NCBI RefSeq assembly: GCF_015207525.1
Contig: NZ_JADEWR010000030.1
Coordinates: 1 to 51,757, forward strand
Direction: 5' to 3'
Length of the DNA stretch: 51,757 nucleotides
From: Nodosilinea sp. LEGE 06152
GTDB taxonomy: Bacteria; Cyanobacteriota; Cyanobacteriia; Phormidesmidales; Phormidesmidaceae
Numbering within the stretch: the first letter of the stretch is position 1; the number at the start of each line of letters is the position of its first letter. Below are positions 1 through 9,803 of this stretch, one piece after another. Below the pieces are notes generated by a model. That model worked only from the letters and a program-made list of their open reading frames with translations, did no database searches and was not told the DNA's origin. The position numbers and the translations under genes are program-made.

Positions 1-1652
<1,652 letters not shown>

Positions 1653-1653
<1 letters not shown>

Positions 1654-2207
1654 TACCGATCCAAAAACGGCAGCACAAACACAATTGGCGGCTTTTGGGC
1701 CAGGGTGACGCGACCCTCGATCGCCACCCCCGGCACAATGGTGTTGGGCGGCATCGCCTGCACCATGGGGGCCAGGTGGGCCAATACCTCCAGTCCGCCC
1801 GCGTAGGGGTCCTCGCCCTGGCGCGCCTGGGTGAGGGTAAGGGGGCTGGGTTCGACTACCTCAACCACCTCGGCCAGCACCCCCGGCTCGCCGTAGGGCA
1901 CCAGCGTTTCGGGCATCAGCACCACATCCATACCGGCTCGCAGCTGACCCCGGTAGCGGTTGTCGAAAATCAGCAGAGCGACCAGCTGGGGAGAATCGTC
2001 GGCCTGCACCAGCAGCCCTCGGCCATGGGTGGTAACGGGGATGCGCCCCAAAATACTCCAGCCCAGGCCCAGACCCAGCAGTGCGGCCAGGGTGCCCAGG
2101 GGCAGCCAGGTCTTGAGGGTGACCAGCTTCATCAGCTCGTCGAGCCGCTCGGGGGACGACAGCCGCTCGAGCGATTCCTGGCGAAACAGGTTTTCGCGCT
2201 CAGCCAC
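1653..2207 (-). CDS. Short HlyD-like membrane-fusion protein of the NHLP export system
   Basis: This is likely the periplasmic adaptor of the exporter encoded just downstream. The N-terminus (LFRQESLERLSSPERLDEL) is the characteristic opening of NHLP HlyD-like proteins. One membrane segment at about residues 35-52 follows, then a lipoyl/beta-barrel-like part (GRGLL...GQLRAGMDV) and a C-terminal strand region. At 184 residues it is about half the usual length: the coiled-coil hairpin that normally separates the two barrel halves is missing. No frameshift is visible, so this appears to be a short form rather than a broken gene. It starts 8 nt inside the end of the upstream cyclic-nucleotide-binding gene and ends by overlapping the ABC start, so the three form one operon. 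Confidence 0.8.
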
Positions 2208-3231
2208 GACCGTTCACCCCCAGCTGAGCCAGCATCCAGCTAAACTTTTTGGCCCCCTCAGAGACCTGATTCAGGTCGTCCATATCGAGTTCGTCGTCCA
2301 GGTTGGCTTCTGCACCGGGCTCCATCAGCCGCATACCCACGGTCTGCAGCTGCTCCATAATTTGCATGGCAACCACTCGGTAAAAGCGAGAGGCAAAGCT
2401 GTCGTCCACCTGAAGTTTGGTGGCCAGGGTGAAGCGGGGTACGGCAAACACCAGGGCTTCACCCAGCGATCGCACCGTCACGGGCAGAGGCCGAAAGTCT
2501 AGAAATGAAATAATCCCCGGCATGCTGCCCTGGGAGAGAGTGGCAAAGGCCGACTGGCCGCGCGTGCTGTGCTCTAGCCCCAAAAAGCACAGGGCCAGGG
2601 GGTTAAAGGTGTCCTGGGGGGCAGACATCGCCAGTTGACCATCCAGCAAAATGGTCAGCGACTCGACCGGACGCCCCGCCTGCAGCAGCACTCGCCCCGC
2701 CGGAATAGTCTCAATCTGGCCGAAGGAGGTGAGCCAGTCGATATCGCTGTCGCGCAGTTCGCCAAACACCGTCAGCACGTCATTGCCGGTGCGTTCGTTC
2801 GCCCACCGCACCCGGTCGGGCTGCTCAAAAATACGGCGCAGTCGGTCGGCCAGCTGCAGCGCGATCGCGTGGTAAAAATGGGCCGCAAACGCCACATCTT
2901 CCGCCAGCTTGAGCTGCACCTGGGCAATGGGCAGCGACAGCATCAGCGTCGATTTCAGCGCCTTAACCGCCGTCAGGTTGGGGGCATTGAGCAGCGGGCT
3001 AACGCCCACCAGTTCCCCCTGGCCCAGTTCATCGATTAGCACCGCCTCATCCACTGCGCCCTGGGTGGCAGCACTTTCGCCCAGGCTGCCGTCAATGACA
3101 AGAGAAATGCGATCGGGCACCCGGTGGGGATGCAGCACGCTCTGGCCCGTTGTCAGCGGCTGATGTTCTCCGTGGGCAATCATCCAGTCCAGGTCGGCAT
3201 TACTGAGCACTCGCAGCAGGGTGTCTGTCAT
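2200..3231 (-). CDS. Protein with two cyclic-nucleotide-binding domains, NHLP operon
   Basis: The 343-residue protein contains two cNMP-binding (Crp-like) beta-barrel modules, roughly residues 10-130 and 150-280, each with segments such as SLVIDGSLGE and TILLDGQLAM. No C-terminal winged helix for DNA binding is evident. The tail is acidic (DDELDMDDLNQV). Crp-domain proteins of this kind often accompany NHLP transporters in cyanobacteria, where some are fused to the second ABC protein, so a regulatory or structural role in export is plausible. It is the first gene of the minus-strand operon and overlaps the HlyD-like gene by 8 nt. The ligand is unknown. Confidence 0.75.
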   Translation of the reverse strand: MTDTLLRVLSNADLDWMIAHGEHQPLTTGQSVLHPHRVPDRISLVIDGSLGESAATQGAVDEAVLIDELGQGELVGVSPLLNAPNLTAVKALKSTLMLSLPIAQVQLKLAEDVAFAAHFYHAIALQLADRLRRIFEQPDRVRWANERTGNDVLTVFGELRDSDIDWLTSFGQIETIPAGRVLLQAGRPVESLTILLDGQLAMSAPQDTFNPLALCFLGLEHSTRGQSAFATLSQGSMPGIISFLDFRPLPVTVRSLGEALVFAVPRFTLATKLQVDDSFASRFYRVVAMQIMEQLQTVGMRLMEPGAEANLDDELDMDDLNQVSEGAKKFSWMLAQLGVNGRG

Positions 3232-3626
3232 TGACCATATGGATGCAACAAACCCATCCTAGAGTTCGCTTAGACAGAGGTCATTACTTTACAAAAATAA
3301 AAGATTTTATCCGGCATTCCTAACCGTAAAACCCATTTTCTGCCGTTAGCATGCACTTCTTTGCCACCTCGTTCTTCTAAAGAGAAGCCACTGCTTGTTT
3401 AGATCAATCGTTCTTGAGAACGAAAGAATAATTTACGAACTTTTCTGAATTGAAAAGCACAAGAACAAAAATAATTGCAGTCATTAATGTGGCTTTAATT
3501 CGCCTCTCATGGGTTTCTCAGAAAGCGTTAAATCACTTCTTTTCTTAAGCGCCGATTTTTTCAGGCAGACAAATTGAGTTGGTGAGTTTTAGGATGGGTG
3601 TGCAAGCCAAACAGGAGAATTTCCAA
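3232..3626. promoter_or_regulatory. Divergent intergenic region between export operon and precursor
   Basis: This A/T-rich region separates the leftward export operon from the rightward precursor gene, so it should hold both promoters. A near-perfect palindrome, TCGTTCT-TG-AGAACGA, lies at 3408-3423, and a related half-site CTCGTTCTTCT lies near 3369. This would suit a dimeric repressor or activator. The precursor has a clear ribosome-binding site, AGGAGA, at 3613-3618. No confident -35/-10 pair was fixed. Confidence 0.5.
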
Positions 3627-3791
3627 ATGCTTGAAGATACCAAAGTTGTTGCCGAAGATGAGTCACTGTCTGACGATCAGCTCAAAGAGGTTGCAGGCGG
3701 TGTTGACTTTGATCAACTACGCCAGGAGAACCTGGAAAAAGATGCCTCTCGCCTCGATGAAATTCGTCGCGAAAATCTAGAAAAAGATTGA
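3627..3791 (+). CDS. Double-glycine leader peptide, candidate RiPP or bacteriocin precursor
   Basis: This 54-residue protein has a leader ending in LSDDQLKEVAGG (Gly24-Gly25), the classic C39 recognition sequence with Leu at -12 and -7 and GG at -2/-1. Cleavage would release a 29-residue core beginning VDFD. The core holds two copies of a near-identical nonapeptide, LRQENLEKD and IRRENLEKD, separated by ASRLDE. It has no Cys or Thr and only one Ser, which is unlike lanthipeptides and thiazole peptides. ATG 3627 was chosen because AGGAGA lies 8 nt upstream; an earlier in-frame ATG at 3594 has no such site. The gene is divergent from the matching exporter. No modification enzyme is visible here, so it could be an unmodified exported peptide. 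Confidence 0.75.
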   Translation: MLEDTKVVAEDESLSDDQLKEVAGGVDFDQLRQENLEKDASRLDEIRRENLEKD

Positions 3792-3848
3792 GCATTCAGC
3801 GCCATAAAGCCCACGTTTAGTAAGCCCCATGGCCGAATGATTTATCCC

Positions 3849-3882
3849 AAAAAGCCTTTGCTTAACTCAGCAAAGGCTTTTT
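3849..3882 (+). terminator. Rho-independent terminator after the precursor gene
   Basis: AAAAAGCCTTTGC and GCAAAGGCTTTTT form a perfect stem around an 8-nt loop and end in a T run. It lies 58 nt past the precursor stop codon and makes the precursor monocistronic on its right side. It could also act in reverse because the A run mirrors the T run. Confidence 0.88.
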
Positions 3883-3936
3883 GTTATTGGGCTGCTTAAA
3901 ACTGTAGCAGGTTTCACTCTGGTGAAGTATGTCGCG

Positions 3937-3971
3937 CTGTGCCCCCCTGCCAGGAGAGCAGGGGGGCACAG
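3937..3971. repeat. Perfect 14-bp inverted repeat, very GC-rich hairpin
   Basis: CTGTGCCCCCCTGC and GCAGGGGGGCACAG pair perfectly over 14 bp around a 7-nt loop. There is no T tract on either side. It sits between the precursor terminator and the chlorite dismutase gene, so it may insulate transcription or act in the leader of the latter. It could also be a dispersed palindromic element. Confidence 0.6.
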
Positions 3972-4067
3972 AGTGCAACTTAAACAGCTATGAACTGGGG
4001 AAATTTAGAACTCAGCAGTTCTGTGCCTCGCTCGGTTGAGAACCGCTATAACCGTTGGAGATAATTT

Positions 4068-4631
4068 ATGGATAATCGGTATTCGTTTGTGGGCGGCGAT
4101 CGCGGAACGTGGCGAGTAGCGGAAATCAGGGCCATTGTCGGTGACGGACTGGCGGCCGTCGATCGCGTCGACGTCGTCAATCAGGCTGTGGCAGAGGTGC
4201 CGCCTAACAGCCGCTGGGTGCTGCAAAGTTTTACCAGCAATATCCGCTACGCCAAGCGGGACGAAATTACCCAACTTCGAGCCGTGCAGCCCAGCTTGAA
4301 TCGCAGCGAGGCGGCGATCGCAGTGCTGATTCCGATTAAGAAAAATGCCCAGTGGTGGGCGATGGCCCAGGATGAGCGCCGCGCTATTTTTGAAGAACAA
4401 TCGCACCACACAGCGACGGGGCTGGAGTATCTGCCGCAGGTGGCTCGACAGCTGCACCACTGCCGCGATTTGGGCGAACCCTTTGACTTCCTCACCTGGT
4501 TTGAGTTTGCGCCAGAGCATACCCAAGCCTTTAACGAACTGCTGATGCGCATGCGCGACACCAAAGAATGGAACTACGTAGAGTGCGAAGTCGAGGTGTG
4601 GCTGCACAGAGCGCTAGAACGAAGTTTGTAA
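4068..4631 (+). CDS. cld: Chlorite dismutase, short dimeric type
   Basis: This heme enzyme would convert chlorite to chloride and O2. The 187-residue length matches the short dimeric clade known from Cyanothece and Nitrobacter. Family signatures are visible: SNIRYAKRDEI (58-68), LIPIKKNAQWWAMAQDERRAIFEE (87-110, read as adjacent segments), the SHH motif with His114 as probable proximal heme ligand, and LHHCRDLGEPFDFLTWFEFAP. Arg127, the distal catalytic arginine of true chlorite dismutases, is present (YLPQVAR), at the spacing I recall for the Cyanothece enzyme. GGAG at 4057-4060 lies 7 nt before ATG 4068. It stands alone on the plus strand. Its physiological substrate in cyanobacteria is uncertain. 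Confidence 0.82.
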   Translation: MDNRYSFVGGDRGTWRVAEIRAIVGDGLAAVDRVDVVNQAVAEVPPNSRWVLQSFTSNIRYAKRDEITQLRAVQPSLNRSEAAIAVLIPIKKNAQWWAMAQDERRAIFEEQSHHTATGLEYLPQVARQLHHCRDLGEPFDFLTWFEFAPEHTQAFNELLMRMRDTKEWNYVECEVEVWLHRALERSL

Positions 4632-5251
4632 AGCAGTGCCCTTCGGTGACACTACACAACGTTGTCGGAAGCCTCAAGATCAACGGCCAGCATCGCGTCT
4701 TTCGCAAGGCATTGAAAAGATCTCAATTAAACAAGATTTAACGTTGTTTGGCGCAAGAGCACAACCGGCGACAAGTTCCTGTGCGAAACTGGCCCTATTT
4801 CTGGAAACGGGCGAACCAGAACGATTCGCCGTTAGTGGGACAGGTGGGTCTAGCTTCGGTAGTGGCGGCTGGTCGCGCTCCCCAAGGCTGTCGCGGTGGG
4901 TGGGGCTTTGGTAATCACCAGCCCGATAAAAGGAAACCCCGATCTGCACTGGCTGCGCTGGGGTGCCAGCCTGAGTTGCGATCGCATCGTTCGCCAACCC
5001 TAACGACTACCCCTGGCTGCCCCAGCTCGCCAGCATTAGCCTCACCAGAAACAGCAGGCTCCACAGGCTGTTCAAGCGATGACGCAGACGATTTGGCATT
5101 AAGATATACCCCCTATATACATAGCAAAGCAGTCAGTTGGGCCGATTCTACCGGAGCCTGACAACAGCTAAACCCCAGGGTTACCAAAGGATCTCAAGCA
5201 GGGCACCAGCTCGTTCTTCTCGGGAGTCACCTGTGCGGCGGCTATGACCCT
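4632..5251. other. Intergenic region with decayed coding sequence
   Basis: No intact gene was found. It contains a copied fragment of the solute-binding protein gene at 4780-4911. Downstream of it are broken coding-like stretches (for example a frame reading NPDLHWLRWGASLSCDR near 4937-4990) that could not be assigned. This looks like a graveyard of recombined coding DNA. Confidence 0.5.
4780..4911 (+). pseudogene. Duplicated fragment of the solute-binding protein gene
   Basis: These 132 bases match 8275-8409 inside the intact solute-binding protein gene. By eye there are four substitutions and one in-frame 3-base deletion. The fragment covers the piece reading VRNWPYFWKRANQNDSPL and onwards to GGWGFG. 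Homology stops abruptly on both sides, so it is a truncated copy without start or end. The low divergence suggests a recent event. It is presumably non-functional. Confidence 0.85.
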
Positions 5252-5291
5252 AAAAAAACTCTAGCAACGCAGAGCGACCGCATTGCTAGAG
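5252..5291 (-). terminator. Rho-independent terminator of the RTX metalloprotease gene
   Basis: On the minus strand, CTCTAGCAA and TTGCTAGAG form a perfect 9-bp stem around a 15-nt loop. It is followed directly by seven T residues (the A7 at 5252-5258 on the plus strand) and lies about 40 nt past the RTX stop codon. Confidence 0.85.
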
Positions 5292-5329
5292 AGGAAAGCA
5301 TCAGTGAAGATTAGCGCGATCGCTCAGCC

Positions 5330-7003
5330 CTAGGCGGCGATGAAATCAGACGTGGGCACTACGTCTGTCGTATCTTGCACAATGCCAATCAGATCACCGC
5401 CAAAGAGGATTAGAGTATCGGTAGCTAGCCCGCCAGAAAGATCTTGGAACGCGATGCCGTAATTGCTAGCGCTACCCGTAACCTGAATTTTGTCACCCTC
5501 TAAATAGTTGAAGTCTGTAATAGTGGCATAACCATTGTCGAGATAGTAGGGGCTGTTGGCATCGCCGAGGGCAAATACATCGGCCCCCGAGCCGCCCTCG
5601 AGTACATCAAACTCGCTTAGAGTAAAGCCGTAGCCATTGAGAAAATCGTTGCCAGAGCCACCAATCAGCGTATCGCTGCCGCTGCCCCCCAGGACGATAT
5701 CGTCACCGTCACCGCCACGAAGCAAGTCATCACCGCTCAGGCCATTGAGGATGTCGTTACCTCCTAAACCATTGATCACATCTTCTGATTCGTTGAATCC
5801 ACTGGTAATGTTATCCAGCGCATTTAGAAAGGTGACAGTATTTTGGTTGAGAACCTGAGGCTTTTCCCAATCATCATCAAAAACGTCAAAAACATCTTCA
5901 AAAATACCTTCAAACTCAAAAAAGCTATTGGGTGCATCAAACCCTTGAGGAACAAATATCACGTTGCCCCGATTGCTAGTTGTTCCTGGACCCTGACCGA
6001 TATTATCAAAATCTTCAATGGCGAAATCTTGTAATATAACGCTGACATCGGCGATTCCTTCAAACGTAACCACCAAATCTTCATCCTTTTGATTCAGCAG
6101 CATGTTGCGAGCGGTTAGCCCCTCTCCCTCGAACAAAAGTATGTCGGCTTCACTTAAAGTCGCAGCATCAGGACTCGTTTTGGTACCGATGCCATCGAAA
6201 CCAATAATTCTTTCGATGCCATAACCTCGGCGAATAATAAAGTTATCATTGCTGCCAGTAGGAGAGTAGGAATCTGCTGCTGAAACGTTGACGACATAAC
6301 CAAGATCTTCTAGGGAGGCAGTGGTAATACGGCTCAAGGGATTTAATCCAGCATTTAGGGAGCCTGTCATTAACTCGTTACTAAAGGATGTTTCTCGCCA
6401 GTGACTCAGAGCTGTTGCAGGCCCTCCTTTAGCCTCAACAGGTACAGAAGCTTCATTCAATCCAAAAATCTTGTTGTATTCAGATGTAGCTGATGCACCA
6501 GTGAACCGAGGATCGCTGGTGCTTGAAGTATCAAGCAAGCCTAGATTTTCCCATATAGTACCAATTCCGAGAACATGCCCCATCTCATGCAAAACGAGGT
6601 CAAATAAGCTACTATCTTCCAAATCAGCAATGTCAACTGTATCAAACCGCATCGAACCATAATATGGTAACCAAGATCCTGAACGGAACTCAATCGGCCC
6701 AGCCAAACCTCTAATGTTGCTTACGCCATCAATGAAGCCGGCACTGGCATCAATTAAGATATCGTCAACGTATCCATAACCTTCGAGGTTTTCGTCGGGA
6801 ACATCACCGATAATTATTTCAGACCAGCGATCTGCAACTCTATGGAAAATAGATTTTTGGCTGTCGGTAAAGCTGTCATCAATAAAATTGACATCAATTT
6901 TAAAGGGTGCTTCATGCGAGTCGTCGACTTCGGCATTGTCAGCAATATTCAAACCACCTTGTCCGTCATTTAACAAAGCAGCTGTATTTGACTTCAAACT
7001 CAT
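5330..7003 (-). CDS. Secreted RTX metalloprotease, leishmanolysin-like
   Basis: This is a predicted calcium-binding extracellular zinc protease of 557 residues. The catalytic motif HEMGHVLGIG supplies His139, Glu140 and His143. A later His201 (ALSHWRE) and the LMTGSL Met-turn at Met212 fit the M8/leishmanolysin layout, in which the third zinc ligand is distant. From about residue 410 to 470 there are five or six RTX nonapeptides (GLGGNDILNG, GLSGDDLLRG, GGDGDDIVLG), followed by an RTX-type C-terminal secretion region. There is no Sec signal peptide, consistent with type I secretion, but no HlyB/HlyD/TolC set for it lies nearby. AGGAGA 8 nt before the ATG supports the start. A terminator follows at 5291-5252. 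Confidence 0.85.
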   Translation of the reverse strand: MSLKSNTAALLNDGQGGLNIADNAEVDDSHEAPFKIDVNFIDDSFTDSQKSIFHRVADRWSEIIIGDVPDENLEGYGYVDDILIDASAGFIDGVSNIRGLAGPIEFRSGSWLPYYGSMRFDTVDIADLEDSSLFDLVLHEMGHVLGIGTIWENLGLLDTSSTSDPRFTGASATSEYNKIFGLNEASVPVEAKGGPATALSHWRETSFSNELMTGSLNAGLNPLSRITTASLEDLGYVVNVSAADSYSPTGSNDNFIIRRGYGIERIIGFDGIGTKTSPDAATLSEADILLFEGEGLTARNMLLNQKDEDLVVTFEGIADVSVILQDFAIEDFDNIGQGPGTTSNRGNVIFVPQGFDAPNSFFEFEGIFEDVFDVFDDDWEKPQVLNQNTVTFLNALDNITSGFNESEDVINGLGGNDILNGLSGDDLLRGGDGDDIVLGGSGSDTLIGGSGNDFLNGYGFTLSEFDVLEGGSGADVFALGDANSPYYLDNGYATITDFNYLEGDKIQVTGSASNYGIAFQDLSGGLATDTLILFGGDLIGIVQDTTDVVPTSDFIAA

Positions 7004-7450
7004 AATTTTATCTCCTGAAAATGTTCTAGCTAGTTAATATTGAGATTTGGCCCCGGTAGCACCGCCTCAATTACTTCAACCTTAAGCAAGACAATGGTTA
7101 GGCAGGCTATAAGCAGCGTTATAAACCAGGCTATGAATGGCAATATAGTGTGATGTTTTTGGGTAAAATTGGCTGCACACTTGCCATACTGAAGAGCGCA
7201 AAGGATAAACGCAGCGCGGCTTCTCAAGCCTATGGCTACTGATAACGAATGTTTCAAGCAGCACACACCTAATGGAAGCTGAAGAAGCTGCATTTCGGTT
7301 AAGCAATTGCCAAACTAGATATCGCTCCCCACAAGCGTCAGCATTCGCCCCTGCTACTGGGAAGTTGTCCTTTAACGCGGCATGGGTTATGCCCAATCCA
7401 GGCCCGCTTCGCCTATTCTGGACGAGACTGGTTACGGTCAGGTTCGACTC
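7004..7450. promoter_or_regulatory. Divergent intergenic region between RTX protease and solute-binding protein
   Basis: No convincing gene lies here. The minus-strand half carries the leader of the RTX gene, including the 73-bp segment at 7065-7137 that recurs upstream of the DUF2207 gene. The plus-strand half should hold the promoter of the solute-binding protein gene. Short open frames across it show no recognisable protein features. Confidence 0.45.
7065..7137 (-). repeat. Dispersed upstream element, copy A (partner at 11237-11297)
   Basis: On the minus strand this reads TTCATAGCCTGG, then TTATAGCCTGCCTAAC, then AAGTAATTGAGG. The same order of blocks (TTCATAGCGTGG, TTATAGTTTGCCTAAC, AAAGCAATTGAGG) occurs at 11237-11297 on the plus strand. 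Each copy lies about 40-60 bases before a start codon. The copies are too diverged for a recent transposon but clearly related. Confidence 0.6.
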
Positions 7451-8749
7451 ATGCGTCTTCCGTTTTTCAAAATTCCAAATCGGTTAGCGATCGCCTTTCT
7501 GGCCGGCTTACTCCTGGTGCAACTCCTGGGCTTGGCGGTTTGGTGGGCGAGCTGGCCTCCAGTAGTTCCGACAACGCTGTCGTTTGTGGTGCCGTCGGGT
7601 GAAGCGGCAACCTGGGAACCGCTAATTGCCAATTTTAGAGAACAAAACCCCGACATTCGCCTGGAGCTGGTCCAGGGGGATTACGATACTGACGAGGCCA
7701 AAGCGATTTATAGCGCCGATCTCAGGAGTCGTAGACCGAAGTTTGACCTGGTGTATATGGACGTAGTGTGGCTGCCCTGGTTTGCCAGCGAAGGGTGGCT
7801 GCAAGATTTGTCTGACTTGTTATCTGAAGAGGAGTTAGCGAAATTTCTACCGAGTGAACTGGCCGCAGGACGCTATCAGGACACCCTATATCGGCTCCCA
7901 TTTCGAGCTGACTTGGGGCTGTTGTTCTACAACCAAGCGCTAATGGCAGACCTGGGAGTAGAACCCGCTCAAACATTCGAAGCATTGATGGCCCAATCTC
8001 AACGCGCGCAGGCCTTGGGCCTGGTGCCGTGGGGCTACCTCTGGCAAGGACGCAGCTATGAGGGGCTGGTGGTGAATTTTGTCGAAGTATTAGCGGGCTA
8101 TGGCGGCTTTTGGATTGAGCCAAGCACGGGAGCCGTGGGGTTAGATCAGGCGGCGGCGATCGCCGCCGCCAACTTTTTAGCGGACACCATTCGTCAGGGC
8201 GTCTCCCCTCAGCTGGTGACCAGCTACGGCGAAACGGAGACCTTCAGTCAGTTTTTGGCGGAGCAAAGCCTATTTGTGCGAAACTGGCCCTATTTCTGGA
8301 AACGAGCGAACCAGAATGATTCGCCGTTAGCGGGACAGGTGGGTCTAGCTTCGGTGGTGGCGGCGGCTGGTCGCGCTCCCCAAGGCTGTCGCGGTGGGTG
8401 GGGCTTTGGCATTGCCCAAAATACTGCTCATCCCGAGGCCGCGAGACGGGCGATCGCATTTTTTACCAGTGCCGCTGCCCAACAGCATTTCGTCCTCGAT
8501 TCGGCCTATCTGCCTAGTCGGACTGACCTATACACTGATCCCAAAATCGTTGCTCGGTATCCTTTCTTTCCTGAAGTTTTGGAGGCGCTGGAGAATGCTT
8601 CCGTCTTTCGTCCCTCAATTCCCCAATACGACAAGGCCGCTGAAATTCTGCGGAACCACCTCACGGAGGTCTTAGTGGGGGACATCACCGCCGAAAAGGC
8701 GATGCGGGCAGCGGCTGCGGAAACGCGAGAATTGTTGGCCGCTTCGTAG
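7451..8749 (+). CDS. ABC transporter solute-binding protein, family 1 (sugar type), orphan
   Basis: This is a predicted periplasmic binding protein for a sugar or related solute. A hydrophobic N-terminal segment (LAIAFLAGLLLVQLLGLAV) acts as signal or anchor. The family 1 pattern follows: PSGEAATWEPLIANFREQNP, FDLVYMDVVWLPWFASEGWL, PFRADLGLLFYN, and a C-terminal half with GGWGFGIA and AIAFF. ATG 7451 was chosen because the signal segment starts cleanly there; an in-frame ATG at 7382 would add 23 polar residues. No permease or ATPase partner is adjacent, so it probably serves a transporter encoded elsewhere. Part of it (8275-8409) is duplicated as a fragment at 4780-4911. Its stop lies 2 nt from the end of the convergent kinase gene. 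Confidence 0.82.
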   Translation: MRLPFFKIPNRLAIAFLAGLLLVQLLGLAVWWASWPPVVPTTLSFVVPSGEAATWEPLIANFREQNPDIRLELVQGDYDTDEAKAIYSADLRSRRPKFDLVYMDVVWLPWFASEGWLQDLSDLLSEEELAKFLPSELAAGRYQDTLYRLPFRADLGLLFYNQALMADLGVEPAQTFEALMAQSQRAQALGLVPWGYLWQGRSYEGLVVNFVEVLAGYGGFWIEPSTGAVGLDQAAAIAAANFLADTIRQGVSPQLVTSYGETETFSQFLAEQSLFVRNWPYFWKRANQNDSPLAGQVGLASVVAAAGRAPQGCRGGWGFGIAQNTAHPEAARRAIAFFTSAAAQQHFVLDSAYLPSRTDLYTDPKIVARYPFFPEVLEALENASVFRPSIPQYDKAAEILRNHLTEVLVGDITAEKAMRAAAAETRELLAAS

Positions 8750-8751
8750 GG

Positions 8752-9801
8752 TCAGGCTGAGGGCGACTGCCCCACCACCTGACCTGTTTCTAGGAATGGT
8801 CGTGCGTCTTGCTGCTGTACCCAGCGCCAGCCCAGCACCCCGTGCAAGATCAGCAGGGCAATGTTGAGCCCGATTAGCCACTGTATCCAGTGTTGATCGG
8901 TATTTTGAGCGGGTCTGACGGGCTTGGCGTCGAGCCGTCGCAAAATCTCTTGGGCATTGAGCGGTCGCTGTCCGGGAAAGGGAGCCATCAGGTCGTCGAT
9001 CAGTTCGGCGAACCAGTGATCGACGTAGGAGGCAGACTCGCGCCAGTTTAGGGCACCCGTCGCTGCATCGGTGTCTAAATCGACCGGGTGTTGCCCGGTC
9101 AGGAGGTGAACCAGCGATCGCCCCAGAGCATAAAAGTCTGACTGTGGTACGGCTTTGCCGTTAATCTGCTCCAGGGGGGTGTAGCCGGGGGAAACGATGC
9201 TGGTGATGTCTCGCTGACCGCCGATTTTCGCTAAGTAGGTATTCGACATCTGGCGGACGGAGCCGAAGTCGATCAGGGCCAGATGTCCCTGGGGTCGCAG
9301 CATCAGGTTGGAGAGTTTAATATCCCGATGGAACAGCTCCGTTTGGTGAATCAGGGCCAAAATTTCACTGGCCTGCCGTAGCCACTCCTGCGCCAGGGTT
9401 TGCTCCACAGGGCCATGCTTGGCCAACCACTGCTCCAGCGTCGGCCCCTCAATTTTTTCCATCACCAGGCAGGCTAGCGATTGGCCCTCAGCTATTGTGA
9501 TGGTGAAGTAGCCGTCAGGCTCGACCCGAGGAATGCCGGGATTGTCGAGCCGCTGGAGGGTCTGGGCTTCCCGCTCAAATAGGGGTTGCCATTTAGGCTG
9601 CTTGAGCACCTTCATGACTTTGAGCCTGTCTTGATCCGCCACCTCAAAGACATCGGTTGGAAGCCAGTCATCCAGCTCTCGCAGGGGACGCAGCAGCCGA
9701 TAGCGAGCGCACACGACCAGCTCAGTGCCGCAGGCCGCGCACTGGGTTAACGCGACGGACTGCTGCCGATCAGGGCATTTGGGGTTGATGCAGTAGCTCA
9801 T
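8752..9801 (-). CDS. Serine/threonine protein kinase with zinc ribbon, membrane-anchored
   Basis: The 349-residue protein starts with a small zinc ribbon (Cys4, Cys9, Cys21, Cys24), which is common in cyanobacterial kinases. The kinase domain has the ATP lysine Lys64 (VMKVL), the catalytic loop HRDIKLSN with Asp160 and Asn165, and the DFG motif at Asp178. A C-terminal hydrophobic segment (WIQWLIGLNIALLILHGVLG) should anchor it in the membrane with only a short tail outside. It lies 2 nt after the NB-ARC gene at 9804-11129, so the two are probably one operon and may signal together. The substrate is unknown. Motifs are complete, so it should be active. Confidence 0.88.
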   Translation of the reverse strand: MSYCINPKCPDRQQSVALTQCAACGTELVVCARYRLLRPLRELDDWLPTDVFEVADQDRLKVMKVLKQPKWQPLFEREAQTLQRLDNPGIPRVEPDGYFTITIAEGQSLACLVMEKIEGPTLEQWLAKHGPVEQTLAQEWLRQASEILALIHQTELFHRDIKLSNLMLRPQGHLALIDFGSVRQMSNTYLAKIGGQRDITSIVSPGYTPLEQINGKAVPQSDFYALGRSLVHLLTGQHPVDLDTDAATGALNWRESASYVDHWFAELIDDLMAPFPGQRPLNAQEILRRLDAKPVRPAQNTDQHWIQWLIGLNIALLILHGVLGWRWVQQQDARPFLETGQVVGQSPSA

Positions 9802-9803
9802 GA

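Noticed and set aside
7030..7396. Short minus-strand frames upstream of the RTX gene
   Set aside because: They have no domain features and overlap the leader of the RTX gene, including a dispersed element. The similar short frame near 11009-11314 is rejected for the same reason.
7425..7460. tRNA-like T-arm (GGTTCGACTC)
   Set aside because: The flanking bases do not form a T-stem or acceptor stem, and the solute-binding protein gene starts there.
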